Shown in pieces: positions 23,400 through 35,280 of a DNA stretch of 64,000 nucleotides. This stretch comes from Nissolia schottii (Eukaryota; Streptophyta; Magnoliopsida; Fabales; Fabaceae). The translations under genes and the position numbers were made by a program. Every line of letters begins with the position of its first letter. Within the stretch, counting starts at the first letter, position 1. The notes under the pieces were generated by a model that was not told the origin of the DNA, did not search any database, and saw nothing but the letters and a program-made list of their open reading frames with translations. The stretch is from the NCBI GenBank assembly GCA_003254905.1, contig QANU01019479.1, forward strand, positions 537,066 through 601,065, in the 5' to 3' direction.

Positions 23400-24439
23400 T
23401 AGGGGTGGGAATAGGCTAGGCGACGGGTCTGCAGCCTAGCTTGTTACTGGCCTGGCCTGTTTACCAAAAAAGGTCAGGCCCAGACCATTTTCAAAGCTTG
23501 TTTCAATAAACAGGCCAGACCCAGGCTATTACGAAAGCCTGTTAGGCCTGTCAGGCTGACCTTACATTACTTTCAATAGGACTCGAACTAGAGACCTTCA
23601 CCATACCAAAATAACACATCAACCACTAAACTAACATTACTTTTCGTAACATTTTATGCAATCATATTTATTAATATAATTTTATTATTTAATTTTTCTT
23701 TATAGAAAAACCCTAATCTAAAGAGTCCCTAGGACTCTCCGACACTCACACTCTCATCTCATCTGAATAATGTGAGAGAGATTTGCTAGCATTTTCCTTT
23801 TTTTTTGTTGGTAAAATGTCATATATTCTGTTTATGATCTTGCTATCACATACTAAGCAAGAATTGGTGATATACATAACAAAGTCGAGCAAACTTTTTT
23901 GGATATGGATTTTGGTTTCTTAATGATAAAATCAATGGATGAAAATTTGATTTTCCTCTCACAGAAAGGATATTCACGTTGGTCAGATTTGTCTTTTGAT
24001 CTGTTTCTTCATGGGCTTACCCTAGCAGTTTGCAGCTTTAGAATTTCAATTCTTTATTGAAAATGTTTTTTTCATTCATATTGAATTAATACACTCTTGC
24101 TTGTTATATAGTAAATGTTATATATTCAGTTAAACTCTCTCCCTTCTCTCAAGAAATACCTATATATATTATAGTTTTTACTTTAGAATATTATTATATT
24201 AAGAAATTAAGTTATTAACAAAAACAATGCTTTGTTATGATTATTTTTGAAAAATTAAAAATTGCATTTTTTTTAGTTTTTAATTTTTAATTTTTTATAA
24301 TAAAAAAATATACATGTAGGCCTATCAGGCTCCAGGTCAAGCCAGGTCAAGCTAAAACATCGGCCTATAACAATTAACATGTCAGATTCAAAAAAAAAAA
24401 TTAACAAAACAGGCCTGGCCTGACCTGTTCCCACCCCTA
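23400..24439. mobile_element. Non-autonomous hAT element (1040 bp)
   Basis: Begins TAGGGGTGGGAATAGG and ends CCTGTTCCCACCCCTA, a near-perfect terminal inverted repeat. The flanks AGTGTTTT (23392-23399) and AGTGTTCT (24440-24447) form an 8-bp target duplication with one mismatch. No transposase frame. It contains the dispersed repeat at 23575-23790, so it is itself a nested structure. Confidence 0.8.
23575..23790 (-). repeat. Dispersed repeat with tRNA-like boxes, copy 2
   Basis: Reverse-strand counterpart of 595-815. On the minus strand the B-box-like CTAGTTCGAGTCCT and an A-box-like TTAGTTTAGTGGTTGATG are both recognisable. Lies within the hAT element. Confidence 0.6.
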
Positions 24440-24734
24440 AGTGTTCTAGTGAAAGACAAGTAGGATTTTCCATGTATTTTCAGTTATTCGATTCAAGTAT
24501 TTTATTTAATTTAATTTATGGATTAATGTTAAGTTTTCCTGAGATGATAGTTGTAAACCATTTATGGAAAAATCAATCTTTTTGAAGTTTTCATGTAATT
24601 TATTTTATAAAATGACTAATTTTTTTATTTATTTTTTATGTTTAGCATGGTTAAGTTATTTCTATAAGGGAACTAGTCTCTTGCGTGTCAGTGATAATTT
24701 TTAGGGTCGTCACTCGTCACATAATTTCTAGTTG

Positions 24735-25140
24735 TAATGTGTTCTGAATTGAATATGGTTGATGTTCTTTCTGATACTTGGTCATCAAATACCGGTGCAA
24801 CTATTCATGTCACGAATTATTTTCAGCAGTTAATATCTTGGAAAAGAGAAATGAAGGGGATTTGATGATAATGACAGGCAATGGAGTTGGAGTTGGAGTT
24901 AGAGTAGAGCAAATAAGTATAGTTTTTTTTTTTAAGCTATGTAATAAACATGACCTAATTTTGAGAGATGTGGTTTATGTACCTTCCATGAGAAGGACTT
25001 TGCTTTTTGTCTCTACCTTGGACAACGGCGACTATTTCTTTTATCTCATTGATTGTAAAAGGTTTGTATATATTATATAGGACGATAATCGGTTAGGTAT
25101 GGTTCGCCTTTAGGGAAAAAATGCATTTGAAGCAATGAAT
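24735..25140 (+). mobile_element. Ty1/copia protease-region fragment (fossil)
   Basis: Plus-strand frame with SSNTGATIHVTN (copia protease, active-site Asp-Ser-Gly zone degraded) followed by LRDVVYVPSMRRTLLFVS, the conserved stretch between protease and the pre-integrase zone. No LTRs, RT or integrase are attached. A broken scrap. Confidence 0.7.
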
Positions 25141-25577
25141 TTTCTTCAATTTGATTTTACTCAATTTTTACAAGAAAATCCAAATCAAACCAATATAAAA
25201 ACAAGTTGGTTCGGTTTAGATACCAGGTTACCCGTAATTAAATAATATTTTCAAAAAATTAAAATAAAAACAGGAAAAAATTGGGAAAAGGGAATAAAAA
25301 AGGAAAAATAGGAAAAAAATATGATAGAATCATAAGAAAAAGTATTTTCATGAGTTCATTAGTTCCAACAGTCTAAAATTTTTAAATCTAATAACCGACT
25401 CACTTATCATCGTTTTTGGTCAATTTTTATCCAATTTGACCCAATGACCCAAACCAATTCTGGTTGATTGGGTTCATCTGATTAACTTGGTCCGCTTACA
25501 CCCCCAATATTATAAATTGAATAAAATTTAGCTATATTTTCTAAAATAACAACCATCCCACTATCTGTCACCCCAAT
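25141..25577. other. AT-rich spacer
   Basis: No gene. TTGGTTCGGTTTAGATACC near 25207 and CCAATTCTGGTTGATTGGG near 25455 look like ends of another small inverted-repeat element, but I could not confirm a target duplication. Confidence 0.35.
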
Positions 25578-26099
25578 CATTGTTATTAAATCTACTCGTC
25601 TGGTCAGATCGACTCGAAACTCGATGATTTGGCCATGGAACTGGGTCGGTTCGCCTCTAGGATCAAACAACCAACTGACTCGACAAGAACCAACCTGACC
25701 TAGCAACTTAAGGAAGAGTAGTCATTCTTTTACCACTAGGCTACATATTCTATTATGCTAAGATAATTTAATTAAAATATATATAATCTACAATAAGGTG
25801 TACTAAAAATAAATCCATAATTTTTATTTTTATCACAAATAACATTTAAATGACTATAAAGAAGAGTTATAAATATTTGTCATCATATCATATATGTTTG
25901 TTATATTATAATATTTCCATAATTATATATATTTTATACATAAAATATTTAAATTATTAACTATTTGTGTCATTTCATTGTATTTATTTCAATTTTAATA
26001 TATTTTAATACATTTATTTAATTATATCCGATTCAGCAAGTGACTCAGTGACCCGATAAGGTGACCGGGTTGAGCCCCAGACTGGGTTTAATAACTATG
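25578..26099. mobile_element. hAT-type MITE, copy 2 (522 bp)
   Basis: Same family as 17701-18023: starts CATTGTTATTAAATC and ends GGGTTTAATAACTATG, with 8-bp flanks ACCCCAAT / ATCCCAAT (one mismatch). About 200 bp longer than copy 1, mainly in its AT-rich middle. Confidence 0.8.
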
Positions 26100-26924
26100 A
26101 TCCCAATGTCGCATTTTCAAGGCTAGCTAATTCGTGCTCTATTTGGGATTGACTTCATGGTCAAAGAAGAAAGAGAAGTGCTTGTGAGTCGTACATTTTA
26201 ATCTAACTTATCATCTTTCTCATATCATCCGTATACTTGTCAAAATCTACAACTGAAATTAATAAAGATGAATTCAGATTTTCACTTAGGTTAATAAGAA
26301 TCAAGTCATTCTCCATACAAAAATATTTGCAGCTGATATAACTGATGTAAAGGAATATTACAGCAAGAATGATGAACTTATGAGCAATCGCCTAATTGAA
26401 GACAAATGATAAAACTCAACACCAACCTACAATAGGAAAAATGGGGTCTGGTCAAGAGTCACGAACAACTATTTCTAGGATCCTACTGTTTTACACAATA
26501 CACGCATGGCTTTGACTACTTGTTTAAATTGAACATTTATTAAAATTTAAAAATAACTCAGTTTCATGCGGCTCCCACACACCTACTGAAGGAAGCATCT
26601 CACTACGTATGCTGTATCATGATGCACATGACCTGCACTGACATACCTTAATTACGCATAAGCTGTTAAAGTTCTATCTTGCACAAGTTTCTCTACAACT
26701 AAACTTACCAACATATATTATGTTTGGTGGCTCTTCTTACTTTTCTTCTTTCTTGAGGCAAAGCTACTTGGTCCAATTTCTATGGACATTCTTTTTGTCC
26801 TGCAGGATGCGAGGAAACAGAAATTCAACATATATTTGTGCCACTATGGAAAATTGGGGGTTATAATAATTATTATTTATTAATTACTTGTCCTAAACAA
26901 CTGGGAATTATTTCATTTTGTGGT
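26100..26924. other. SURF2 3' flank, no gene seen
   Basis: No exon-like frame or repeat recognised. The part nearest 26925 probably holds the SURF2 3' UTR. Confidence 0.4.
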
Positions 26925-28415
26925 TCATAGCGAAGCAAAATACCTTGATGATAAATCTTCCGACTCCTTGCAATCCTCATCAGCAGCACCATCTATGAGA
27001 AAAGTATCTTTCACACGGTTAATACAGGAACCATAAGAAAGACCAATACTCTCACTCGCAATTGCCGCAAGGAACAAGTGACAAACTAATATTATGAGTA
27101 TGCGATGATTAAGGCTTGACCAGACATAGCATCGTTGTATCATCCATTGGAACAAAAAACTCGATCAATATTTTCAATATAATCATTCTACCTTTGTTAT
27201 AACAATGATATTTGCTAACAGCAAATAAGCTAATCTCTTTTATCTAATTGTCTCAATTTCAAATCACAAATTTCATGCGAGTCTAGATTCCTACTTTCCT
27301 TCTTTCTTCTTCATTTTGAATGTTCTTGTGCCATTAGTAAAGTATTTATCATTATTGGTAGTGAGTGATTCAGCATCAGATTATACATACCAATCACATC
27401 TCCCTCTTCACCTTCCGGCACAGGCTCTGAATCTGAACCCCATCGATCTCCTCCTTCATCGTGTTCCCAGCGTTCACCAACTGGAGGCATCCATAAATCT
27501 TCCTCTTCTGTGTCACTATCCTCATTGGAAGGCTCCCTAACTTGAGAAATAATCTCTTCAACTCCCTCGTCCATATTCTTCTTCTTCTTCTTCTTAACCT
27601 TTTTCCCACCATCACCACTTTGGGGCTCCTTCAAGCATTCCTCAGCTTCCATTTCACGAGACAACTTCTGCTCTTCTTGCTCTGTTGAGAGCAGCTAAAA
27701 TGCGTCAGCGGATGATGCATTACAATATTCGCTGATCATATAATCCGCAAATACTAGCAGGGTATTCAAACAGAGAAATGAGTGAATGCAAGACATCACT
27801 AACCCAATTTATTGATAAATCTTTTCCCACTCATATGCTTCCAGATATGTTCCTCTGACTTATTGACGTTGTCTCCAGTTAGCTTACATATCAACTTTGA
27901 ACTAGAAGGAGAAACCAATAGCCAAGGTGATTTCACAATTTGTAATCACATACGAGCGCTCCATGATAAAATTGTTAAGGATTAAAGAGAATCGGACAGA
28001 CAAATAATTATGAAGTAAAAATATTTTCACAAAATAATGGGCAGAAAAGCCTCAAATTACATTCAATAAAACTGGCAACACCCAGAAAGGTGTTCCGTGT
28101 TGAAGCATGAGGGTAATTTCTAAACACAAGCAGTAACAAATCTAAACGTGATTGAATGATTAAAAAGGGATTAGTTACTTACCGGTGAATAGGGTCTTGC
28201 TTGAACATATTGAGAGGGGGTTTATTATTGGACAAGGCAAAATCGATGAGAGCCAAACGACACTTTTTGCCGCGAGAGTAGGACTGTGTGTCCTCGGAGG
28301 GCATCTCATGACCAGTCTCGACGCACTTAAACCGCCCATCTCCCAGCTCTTTGAAAGTCGGCGAGCCAAGCAGATTGCCCCCTTCCTTCTTCTGATTCCC
28401 TTCAGTGCTCGCCAT
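26925..28415 (-). CDS. SURF2: Surfeit locus protein 2 (SURF2) family protein
   Basis: Four exons on the minus strand: 28183-28415, 27804-27901, 27391-27681, 26925-26992. They total 690 bases in consistent phase, giving 229 residues. All three introns are GT-AG. SURF2 family features, in order: NLLGSPTFKELGDGRFKCVE, TGHEMPS, KKCRLALIDFALSNNK, PLNMFKQDP, then SKLICKLTGDNVNKSEEHIW and KHMSGKRFINKLEQ. A Lys-rich run (VKKKKKK) and an acidic C-terminal half with DLWMPPVGERW and DRWGSDSE follow. Mammalian SURF2 is reported as nucleolar, and the Lys run and acidic tail suit a nuclear/nucleolar protein; the plant role is inference. The start is the first ATG ahead of the conserved block. A broken copy of exon 1 lies at 2571-2863. 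No damage is seen here. Confidence 0.9.
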
Positions 28416-29060
28416 ACCCGTAAGTAAGCAAAAGAAATTGGAAAACCCTCTTGTATGTTGTAGGGAGCCTTTTACCGTGGACCAACTATTTAGTTGGAAT
28501 AAAATGGACCGGGGTTAAAAGTATAAATTTAAAAAGGCTTAGGATAATATTGTAAAAATAAAATATGAAATTTTAATTACATGTTTAATAAACAGCGTCC
28601 CCACCATCACCATCTTCCACCATGTTCTTTCTCTTTCCCTCAATGCCAGCGACTCCTCCGCCTCCTAAATTGCCGCTCAACATCTACCACCGCCACCATC
28701 AATACCTCCACCACCCTTCGCATTTCTCTCTCTTCCTCGATTCTTTCCCAACTTTCTTCCTCTCTTACTCCACTCCCCCTTTCACTCCCAAGCATTCTAG
28801 ACGCCACCGCCTTTGGCTTCCACCTCTAGTCCGCGTCAGATCTCTCATTTGCCCCACCACTGCATCTTGGAATGGCTCTGTCACCAGATCTCGTGACCAA
28901 AAAAAGAAACAAGAAAAGTCAGATCTCCCTGTATGTGGCTTCCTGTTTGTTGTTTGCTTTGATTTCCTATTTTTTAGTTTTGTTGGTTACTCTCTATTCT
29001 GCTTTGCATGATCTCACCCCATTTTTGGTAGATGAGGGTTGCAGTGGTGGGTGAGCGCGA
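28416..29060 (-). promoter_or_regulatory. SURF2 5' flank, duplicated at 2864-3600
   Basis: Region upstream of the SURF2 ATG, about 85-90% alike by eye to 2864-3585. An open frame on the plus strand (28622-29011) is His/Pro/Phe-rich, is not preserved as a frame in the duplicate, and matches nothing I know, so I do not call it a gene. No clear TATA box on the minus strand. Confidence 0.45.
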
Positions 29061-30208
29061 CGGTGGGGCTGTGGAGGAAGAGGAGGGTTGTGATGGGTTG
29101 GAGCAGGTTGTGGGTTACTAATACTCAGACCACATTAAATGTACTAAAAAAAAATATACAAGAATTTCTCATTTTAGTAAGAGAAATACTTTATACAAAA
29201 AAAGTTAAGAAGCACCGACACGGACAAAGAACATAATACAACATGGCTGTATCCAATTTCAAATTTTTACGGCACACAAACACGACATATATAAGTATAA
29301 AATTAAGGTTCTTCCTTCGATAACCAAGCTTATATGAAAGTATTGGTACTTCCTTGTATTATAACGGTTGTGATTCAATCACAAATTTAAAACAATTCCC
29401 AATTTGAGTTAGTGGGGCACTTGACGAAATCTTAGATGTTATGGTACCTGTACCTTTGAATTTCGTAGGGATACCGAAGAAATCCCCTAAAATTAAATAG
29501 TTATAGTAAATCCTAATATTTTCATTGATTGATATCAAACTATTAATTTTTAATATTTTTCAAACTTCTTTCAAAATATATGGAACATTCAAGATATCAT
29601 GCACTAATATTTGTTAATTTTTTAAGAGTCTATATTACTATAAGTTATTTAATAATTAAAATATTTTTTATTCAGGCACGACATTGACATAATTGGAAAA
29701 GAAAACTCTTTAATATAGCTCAAAGAGCTTGAACCCAACTCAAAATTACTTTGAGTGAAAGCAGATTGGTGGCCGGTTATTATTTTCTCACATTACCATA
29801 AAATAGGTTTAACATCTTCAGCAATCATTGGAAAAAAAAACCATAGAAAAAAGTCAAAATAAGAAAGAAATATTACAGAGAATGATGGTAAGAACCAAGT
29901 GTATTTTAGAGGGAAAAAATATTTGCATTACGTAATAAGCAATGAATAACCAAATGCTCAGCAAGTGGTTACACTTATTATAATTTGTGTTTAACCAAAT
30001 CTCTCTCTCGACTAAATGCTCAGCCATAACTTTTTAGGATTATATATATCAAAACGTAAAGAAAAAAAAAAATATTACGTGCAGTGTGAAAATCATGAGG
30101 AAACGATAGAGAAGAGATGAATATATAGAGGAAGAGAAATGCGTGGATTCATATTATTGAAAAGCATAAAGTTAAGAAAAAAATTCGTAAGAAATAGAGT
30201 TTGTTATC
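29061..30208. other. AT-rich spacer, nothing recognised
   Basis: No exon-like frame, repeat pair or terminal inverted repeat seen. Confidence 0.4.
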
Positions 30209-31600
30209 TTATCTGGCATGCAGCAGCTTCAGCCACGGAAGAGTAGAATCCGACACATAAAATTTAGCGTCATATGCCACCAAGAGAGACAAGGTGGCCC
30301 TGGCCTTGAAGCAATCACAAAAACAGTGCAGTACCATGTTGCCATTGAGCAGCGGGAAGAATACCTCGAAAGTGGCCATTGAAGCAATCTGTAGTCGATT
30401 GATGCGACCATATACATTCATTATATTCTTGATGATTTTGTTCAACAAATCTGCGAAAGCAGTAGTAGAAAGTTGCTAGAGATGCCATTGCCCATCATGC
30501 CAAACATCCATCCGGAACTCATCATTGAGCCGTATCGTTGATATGAACAAATGGGACTTGATTAGCAAGAGGAGTATAATTAAGTCATGGATCATACCAA
30601 AAAGAAACACCTCCCTTACCCAATCGAGTTCCAAAGCCATCACGAAGAAAAATGGTCGGAAACCATCAAGACCAGGAGCCTTAAAAGCCTTCATGTACCA
30701 CAAAGCATACCAAACCTCCTCTAAGATTCACATGAGCGTCAGGCGGGAAGGGAGCAACAACTGGCAAAGCAAAGGAAAAAAGATTCTTGAAGAAAATGGG
30801 AGCCTCCCATTGCAATATGTCAGGATCAGAGTAGAAAACATTAATTCCCATCCACAAACACCCCATCAATCTTATTACCCGTACGCACGCCAAATAACCA
30901 TGTCAACATGAAAGAACTTTGTGTTCCTATCACCGAACCACACCCATTACTCCCTAGACTTTTGGAACCAAAACATTTCCTTCTGATGGAGGACTAGTTG
31001 GGAATAATCACATTGAAGCTCCCTCTCGATCATAGTTAAATCATGGGACTGGCAATGCTCTAGAGTATGTTGTGCCCCAACTATACAAGCCTCCAACAAA
31101 TGTTTCTGCCAGAATATATTGCCAAAAATACCCTTGTTAAAAACAAGGGAATCCTCTTTGAATGCCTTCAACCCATCCCACACCGTGACACAAGCTCTAT
31201 CCCAAGCTGAGTGAACCAAGTAGCCTCAAAATGAAAAGGTCTTTATCCTCGAATTCTAGGCATTATTCCTTCCCAGCAAAGGAGAAGAGGATTATGATCT
31301 GAATAGCATCAAGGAGCAATCTCAACACAAGCCTGAGGGAACTACTTAAGCCTCCAATCACAATCAGTAACCGCTCTATCCAAATGCTTCCACGTCGTAG
31401 GTTCCCCTTGGGATGATTGTTGCCAAGTAAAAACAATAGTAGCATGGATATTCAGAATGTTGGAAATAATCTAGCTATTGCTAGATCGCTCCATAACCTC
31501 CTCGATAGCAACAACATCATAACCCACACGCTCCCAAAAATTAGCCACGCTATCAAACTTCACTTGAGCTTCCAAAACCACAATCACATCCTAATCAACT
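30209..31600 (-). mobile_element. L1-like LINE relic (ORF2 fragment)
   Basis: Minus-strand frames carry plant-LINE ORF2 landmarks in the right order. Endonuclease C-terminal sequence is near 31290-31450 (IWIERLLIV, and a YSDHNP-like stretch). The linker includes GIFGNIFWQKHLLEA and MFWFQKSRE near 30950-31100. The start of reverse transcriptase has FKAPGLDGFRPFFF near 30650-30690. A possible zinc-knuckle/C-terminal stretch, HCFCDCFKARA, is at 30300-30330. Several stops and frame changes, large internal loss of the RT domain, and no tail or target duplication found. Unrelated to the LINE in the PBB introns at the level I can read. Confidence 0.7.
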
Positions 31601-32074
31601 CAGATAAATACCTCTTCCCTATGTGTGTCATAATTATTTGTTACAATATAACTATTAATATGAATTTTTTTTATTTATTTAAAATAACCATAAAGTTTAT
31701 CACTAATGTATATAAGTTAATTGTATTTCTATTTATTTATAATCATCGTGCATCACTCGAATGTAGATACTAGTACTATTAAGAACCTGATAGTGGAGTA
31801 ATGACTCAACTTCGGCAATTGCTTTCATCAACTCTCACTATCCTCTTTTCCATAGAATTGGGAGATCAGACTCAAGCACTCACCCCTAAAGAGATGGTTT
31901 GGATAACTGGGAAATTTTTAAAGAACATCATATCATCTTTCAATTGGTTTGTTGGTTGATTTCTTTGGGCCTTTGACCCTCTTGAATACAAACATACATA
32001 TACATATACATACATATATATATATATATATGTATTAAAGAGAGTAATAGTTCTTATTTTTAAGGAAAAAAAAA
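31601..32074. repeat. AT-rich spacer with a (TA)n/(CATA)n microsatellite at 31985-32035
   Basis: ACATATACATATACATACATA followed by a run of TA dinucleotides. Nothing else recognised in this interval. Confidence 0.6.
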
Positions 32075-32220
32075 CTAGAGCACGTATCCAATATCCTCCT
32101 ACAAAAGGTAATCTTATTTGAGTATTAACACTTAAATGTGAGTGACTCTCACAATTGAGATTTGCACCATGGATCATCACTTTCCAGTGGATTTCTTTAC
32201 CACTAGACCAAACATAAGTT
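32075..32220 (-). repeat. tRNA-like (possible SINE) fragment
   Basis: On the minus strand GTTTGGTCTAGTGGTAAAG (A-box-like) is followed about 40 bases later by GGTGCAAATCTCAATTG (weak B box). No tail or target duplication found, so only a possible SINE relic. Confidence 0.4.
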
Positions 32221-33223
32221 GGTTTTTATGTTGAGAATTGTTTCATTTAACTTTTTTTTTATTTTTATTTTAAATGCTTTTAAAGCTGTTGGATCTATGT
32301 AGATTGTCCGTTGACAACTTCATTGGTATTGGTTGGAACAAATTTCTAGAAACTCTTATTAGAATTTGATTTCATTTTTTTAATTAATTTTTTAATGATA
32401 TATTGGATATTCACATGTGCCCATTTTTCTGTAGAGTAGTAAGAATTAGGTACTCATTATGGGGATGTGATGCATTTTCATCCGCGAGTGGGGGACTATC
32501 CTCTACTCCAACTTTGCCTCATTGTTATTTCTAATTGGGTACTACTTTTCAAATATATTTCCAAAATTTTATTGCTTCAATAAACTAAAAAAAAACAAAT
32601 TGATTTAATAATTTTTAATTTTTAATGCAACAATATAATTGAAATTTATTTTTAAGCCATATAGTTTTTTTTGCTAAATCAATATACTTTATATTTAAAT
32701 TGTATAATCCCGTGCATCGCGCAGTTTTATACTGTAGTATAAAAATGTGAGAGATTTAAAATTGAATAACTAATAGGAAATGATTTGCTGAAAATGGATA
32801 TTATCAATCCAAAATAAAAAAAGGATTTGATCTTTTTTAAGCATAATTTGAAAGGAAATAATAAAGGTGTTTGCTTTGGTACATTTGTAAATAGATGAGA
32901 AAAGTTATCCTTCTTACATATTTCAATCATATTTTAAAACATGACAAGTGTCTCTTTCTTATTTGATATACTTCAATTGCAAAAGACACCCAAACCTAAA
33001 TCAAATTTATTTTTTAGTCCCTTTTTCTATTTTATTTATTTTACATAAATTACCCACATAAATTTTACATTCTATATTTGCTCTTCGATAATAACATCAT
33101 AATATCAAATTAACTTATCATTTACATATCAAAGTTATATAGATGCAATAACACTAAAAATTACTCTTCAAGAACCCTAAATCCACCAAAAAAAATTTCT
33201 TCCTTCCAGACAACAACCCTAAA
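32221..33223. other. AT-rich spacer, nothing recognised
   Basis: No gene, inverted repeat or duplicated segment seen. Confidence 0.4.
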
Positions 33224-34070
33224 CACTACAAGGGAATTAACATTTTTTGTCGGTTCATTTTACATTTTCCGGAGGTTCAAATCGCTGCTAAATGAACTTC
33301 CCGACAGTTCCTCAACTGCCCTTATTACCAGTGCCGCTAGGAAATTAGCGGCGGTTCTTGTGAACCACCGGAACAACTGTCAGCAACTCTACAAACATTT
33401 ATCGGCGATTCTGAAACTGCCGGTAAATGCAAACTTGAGATGTATGTTACATTTCCTGGCGGTTTTATAAATCGTCGCCATTGTTTGAATTAAATTTGTT
33501 CCAGAAAGTGTTGCGGCGGTTTGAAACTGCTGCCATCTTCAAGTGTCTAAAAATGCTGAAATATATTGCGGCGCTTTGTAACTGCCGCAAAATGCACAGA
33601 TTAGTTTTTTAAAAAAAATTGTTAATATTCTGATTGTTTATATTTTTTTGTTTTGGTTCATTATATTTACATACTTTTTCAAATTACTAACAAATTACAC
33701 AAAACCCAAACATGGATCATGCAAGGTGTAATATTCAAATTAAATAAAATTAATTGCATATATAAAAGTGTTAACTATACATTACTTAAAAAGATTCATA
33801 AAAAGCAAAATGATCAAATGAATTCATAAAACAAAAAATAACAAAATATACAAATCTTAATTATCTTGCTATAAGACATAAACTTGAGTTTTGCCATACT
33901 CTTAGCCCAAGAAACGAATTCTATAGTCCAATCATTGAACTAACTTAAAAGCCTAATAGTAATTACATGCTAATTAATCTTCAATTCCATCATGATCAAC
34001 TTCATCGCTATTAGAAGACGGTCTTTCCTGCATTGGTGATTCTGAATCTACAATATGAGATAAAAGTAAA
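33224..34070 (-). mobile_element. CACTA (En/Spm) transposon end
   Basis: Begins CACTACAAGGGAATTAAC, the classic CACTA terminus. About 350 bases of subterminal repeats in both orientations follow (GCGGCGGTTC, GGCGGTTTTA, GCGGCGGTTTGAAAC, AACTGCCGCAA). At 33980-34050, minus strand, a short acidic frame ending DSNSDEVDHDGIED-like before a stop, behind a TTGTAG acceptor, could be the last exon of a transposase. That part is tentative. The other terminus is not in the window, so the element is probably truncated near 34.1 kb. Confidence 0.65.
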
Positions 34071-34659
34071 ATAAAACATTAAAACATTCCTCACTAATAT
34101 TATAGAATAACAGACACAAAAATAATAAAAAGGAGAGTGCTATATAATTGAGAAGAATCCTAAATTAAAATTTTTAGACACTCAAAGTTATATCTAGATT
34201 AGGCACAGAAGCAAATAGATTGAGTATTTCTAATGTCTAAGCAATTGATATTAAAAGCTTATAACCAATCCCTCACCTGTTTAAAATACATAATCAAGTT
34301 GGAGCTTTTACTTACAACAGACCATTGCAAAGGTGAATCTACAAAACCATGCTTTGGTGTTGGATTGCATCTACAAAACTCAAGTAGGTATGCCTGTAGG
34401 TATGTTCAGAGACTGCATATTGCTTTGGACACTGGTTTGGTGTTGGATCGCATCTACATGTTGTATTAAAGTCACTCTCTCAAATGAATCTACACCATTG
34501 TTTATCCATAAAGTCCTTGTTTTCTGGTTTTGTTTCCTCTTCTTATTCTTATTCCATGAACTAAGTCCTTTGCTAGAGAAATGATGTAATCCCTCTTTGA
34601 TTATGTTATTATGATTGACATTGTTATTCAATTACAATTGATGTTTTTTACGTTTCTAT
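34071..34659. other. Spacer, nothing firmly recognised
   Basis: Contains a short imperfect direct repeat TTTGGTGTTGGATTGCATC / TTTGGTGTTGGATCGCATC (34350-34460). It may belong to the CACTA interior or the next LTR-like region. Confidence 0.35.
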
Positions 34660-35280
34660 ATTGGTGCTTAATACAATTGATAGATTAGCTACCTTTTAAT
34701 TGTTTTGGTATCTTGCATACAACTGGAGAGAGGGAGTTTGAGAGTGTTTCATGTTAAATCATAGGTTAGCTAAATTTAAAGATAAGTTTATGTGATCGGT
34801 GTGATCGTGTGTGAGGCTTCACAAACCGTTTAAGCTTCAAATAAATTAGTTTACACTAAGAGATTAGGTATTCTATCTAGGAGAAGGGAAGTGTTCAACC
34901 TTGAGAGAGACTTGCGATTAGAATAGGAACCCCGATCATAATTAACTAGATTGTTATTTGAATAGCAACATTGGGATAACTTAGTCTAGAGTGATAAAAT
35001 CAATTGGCCTAGAGTCCATCGCTATAGTCTTTTCCCTCTCTTCTTTAGTTTATATTTTTCTTTTATAATTTGTTTATTTTCTTTTATTGCAAACAAACAA
35101 AATTTTTCGCAATCACTTCAATCAATTTAACTGACGTTATTTGGTAATTAAAAATCAGTGAAATATTATTTTCGTGATTCGACAACTTGACTTTAATTAC
35201 TCACTCTTATCATTTGTATAATTCAGTGCACTTGTTAAAAAATCGCACCAAATAATTGTGGGTAGTTATGGTTGTAGGAG
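34660..35280 (+). mobile_element. LTR/leader-like retroelement remnant (fossil)
   Basis: The stretch with AGGAGAAGGGAAGTG, AATAGGAACCCCGATC and CGTGATTCGACAACTTGAC is of a type found in plant gypsy elements near an LTR. No gag-pol motifs and no second LTR are visible. A similar but not identical stretch lies at 60400-61230. Confidence 0.35.

Larger units (their letters stand above)
22985..24720 (+). mobile_element. Remnant of a Ty3/gypsy-type LTR (fossil), split by a hAT element
   Basis: Non-coding sequence with LTR-like features: CACCCGCTCACTAAGATG, then TTTTGTTTCAGATCACG near 23250, and an end-like TTTTTAGGGTCGTCACT near 24715. Plant Tekay-type LTRs carry similar stretches. The 1040-bp hAT element at 23400-24439 sits inside. 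No gag or pol is attached. Degraded, and assigned on general resemblance only. Confidence 0.4.

Noticed and set aside
28622-29011. 129-residue plus-strand frame upstream of SURF2
   Set aside because: His/Pro/Phe-rich, not kept as a frame in the duplicated copy at 3060-3600, and unlike any family I know.
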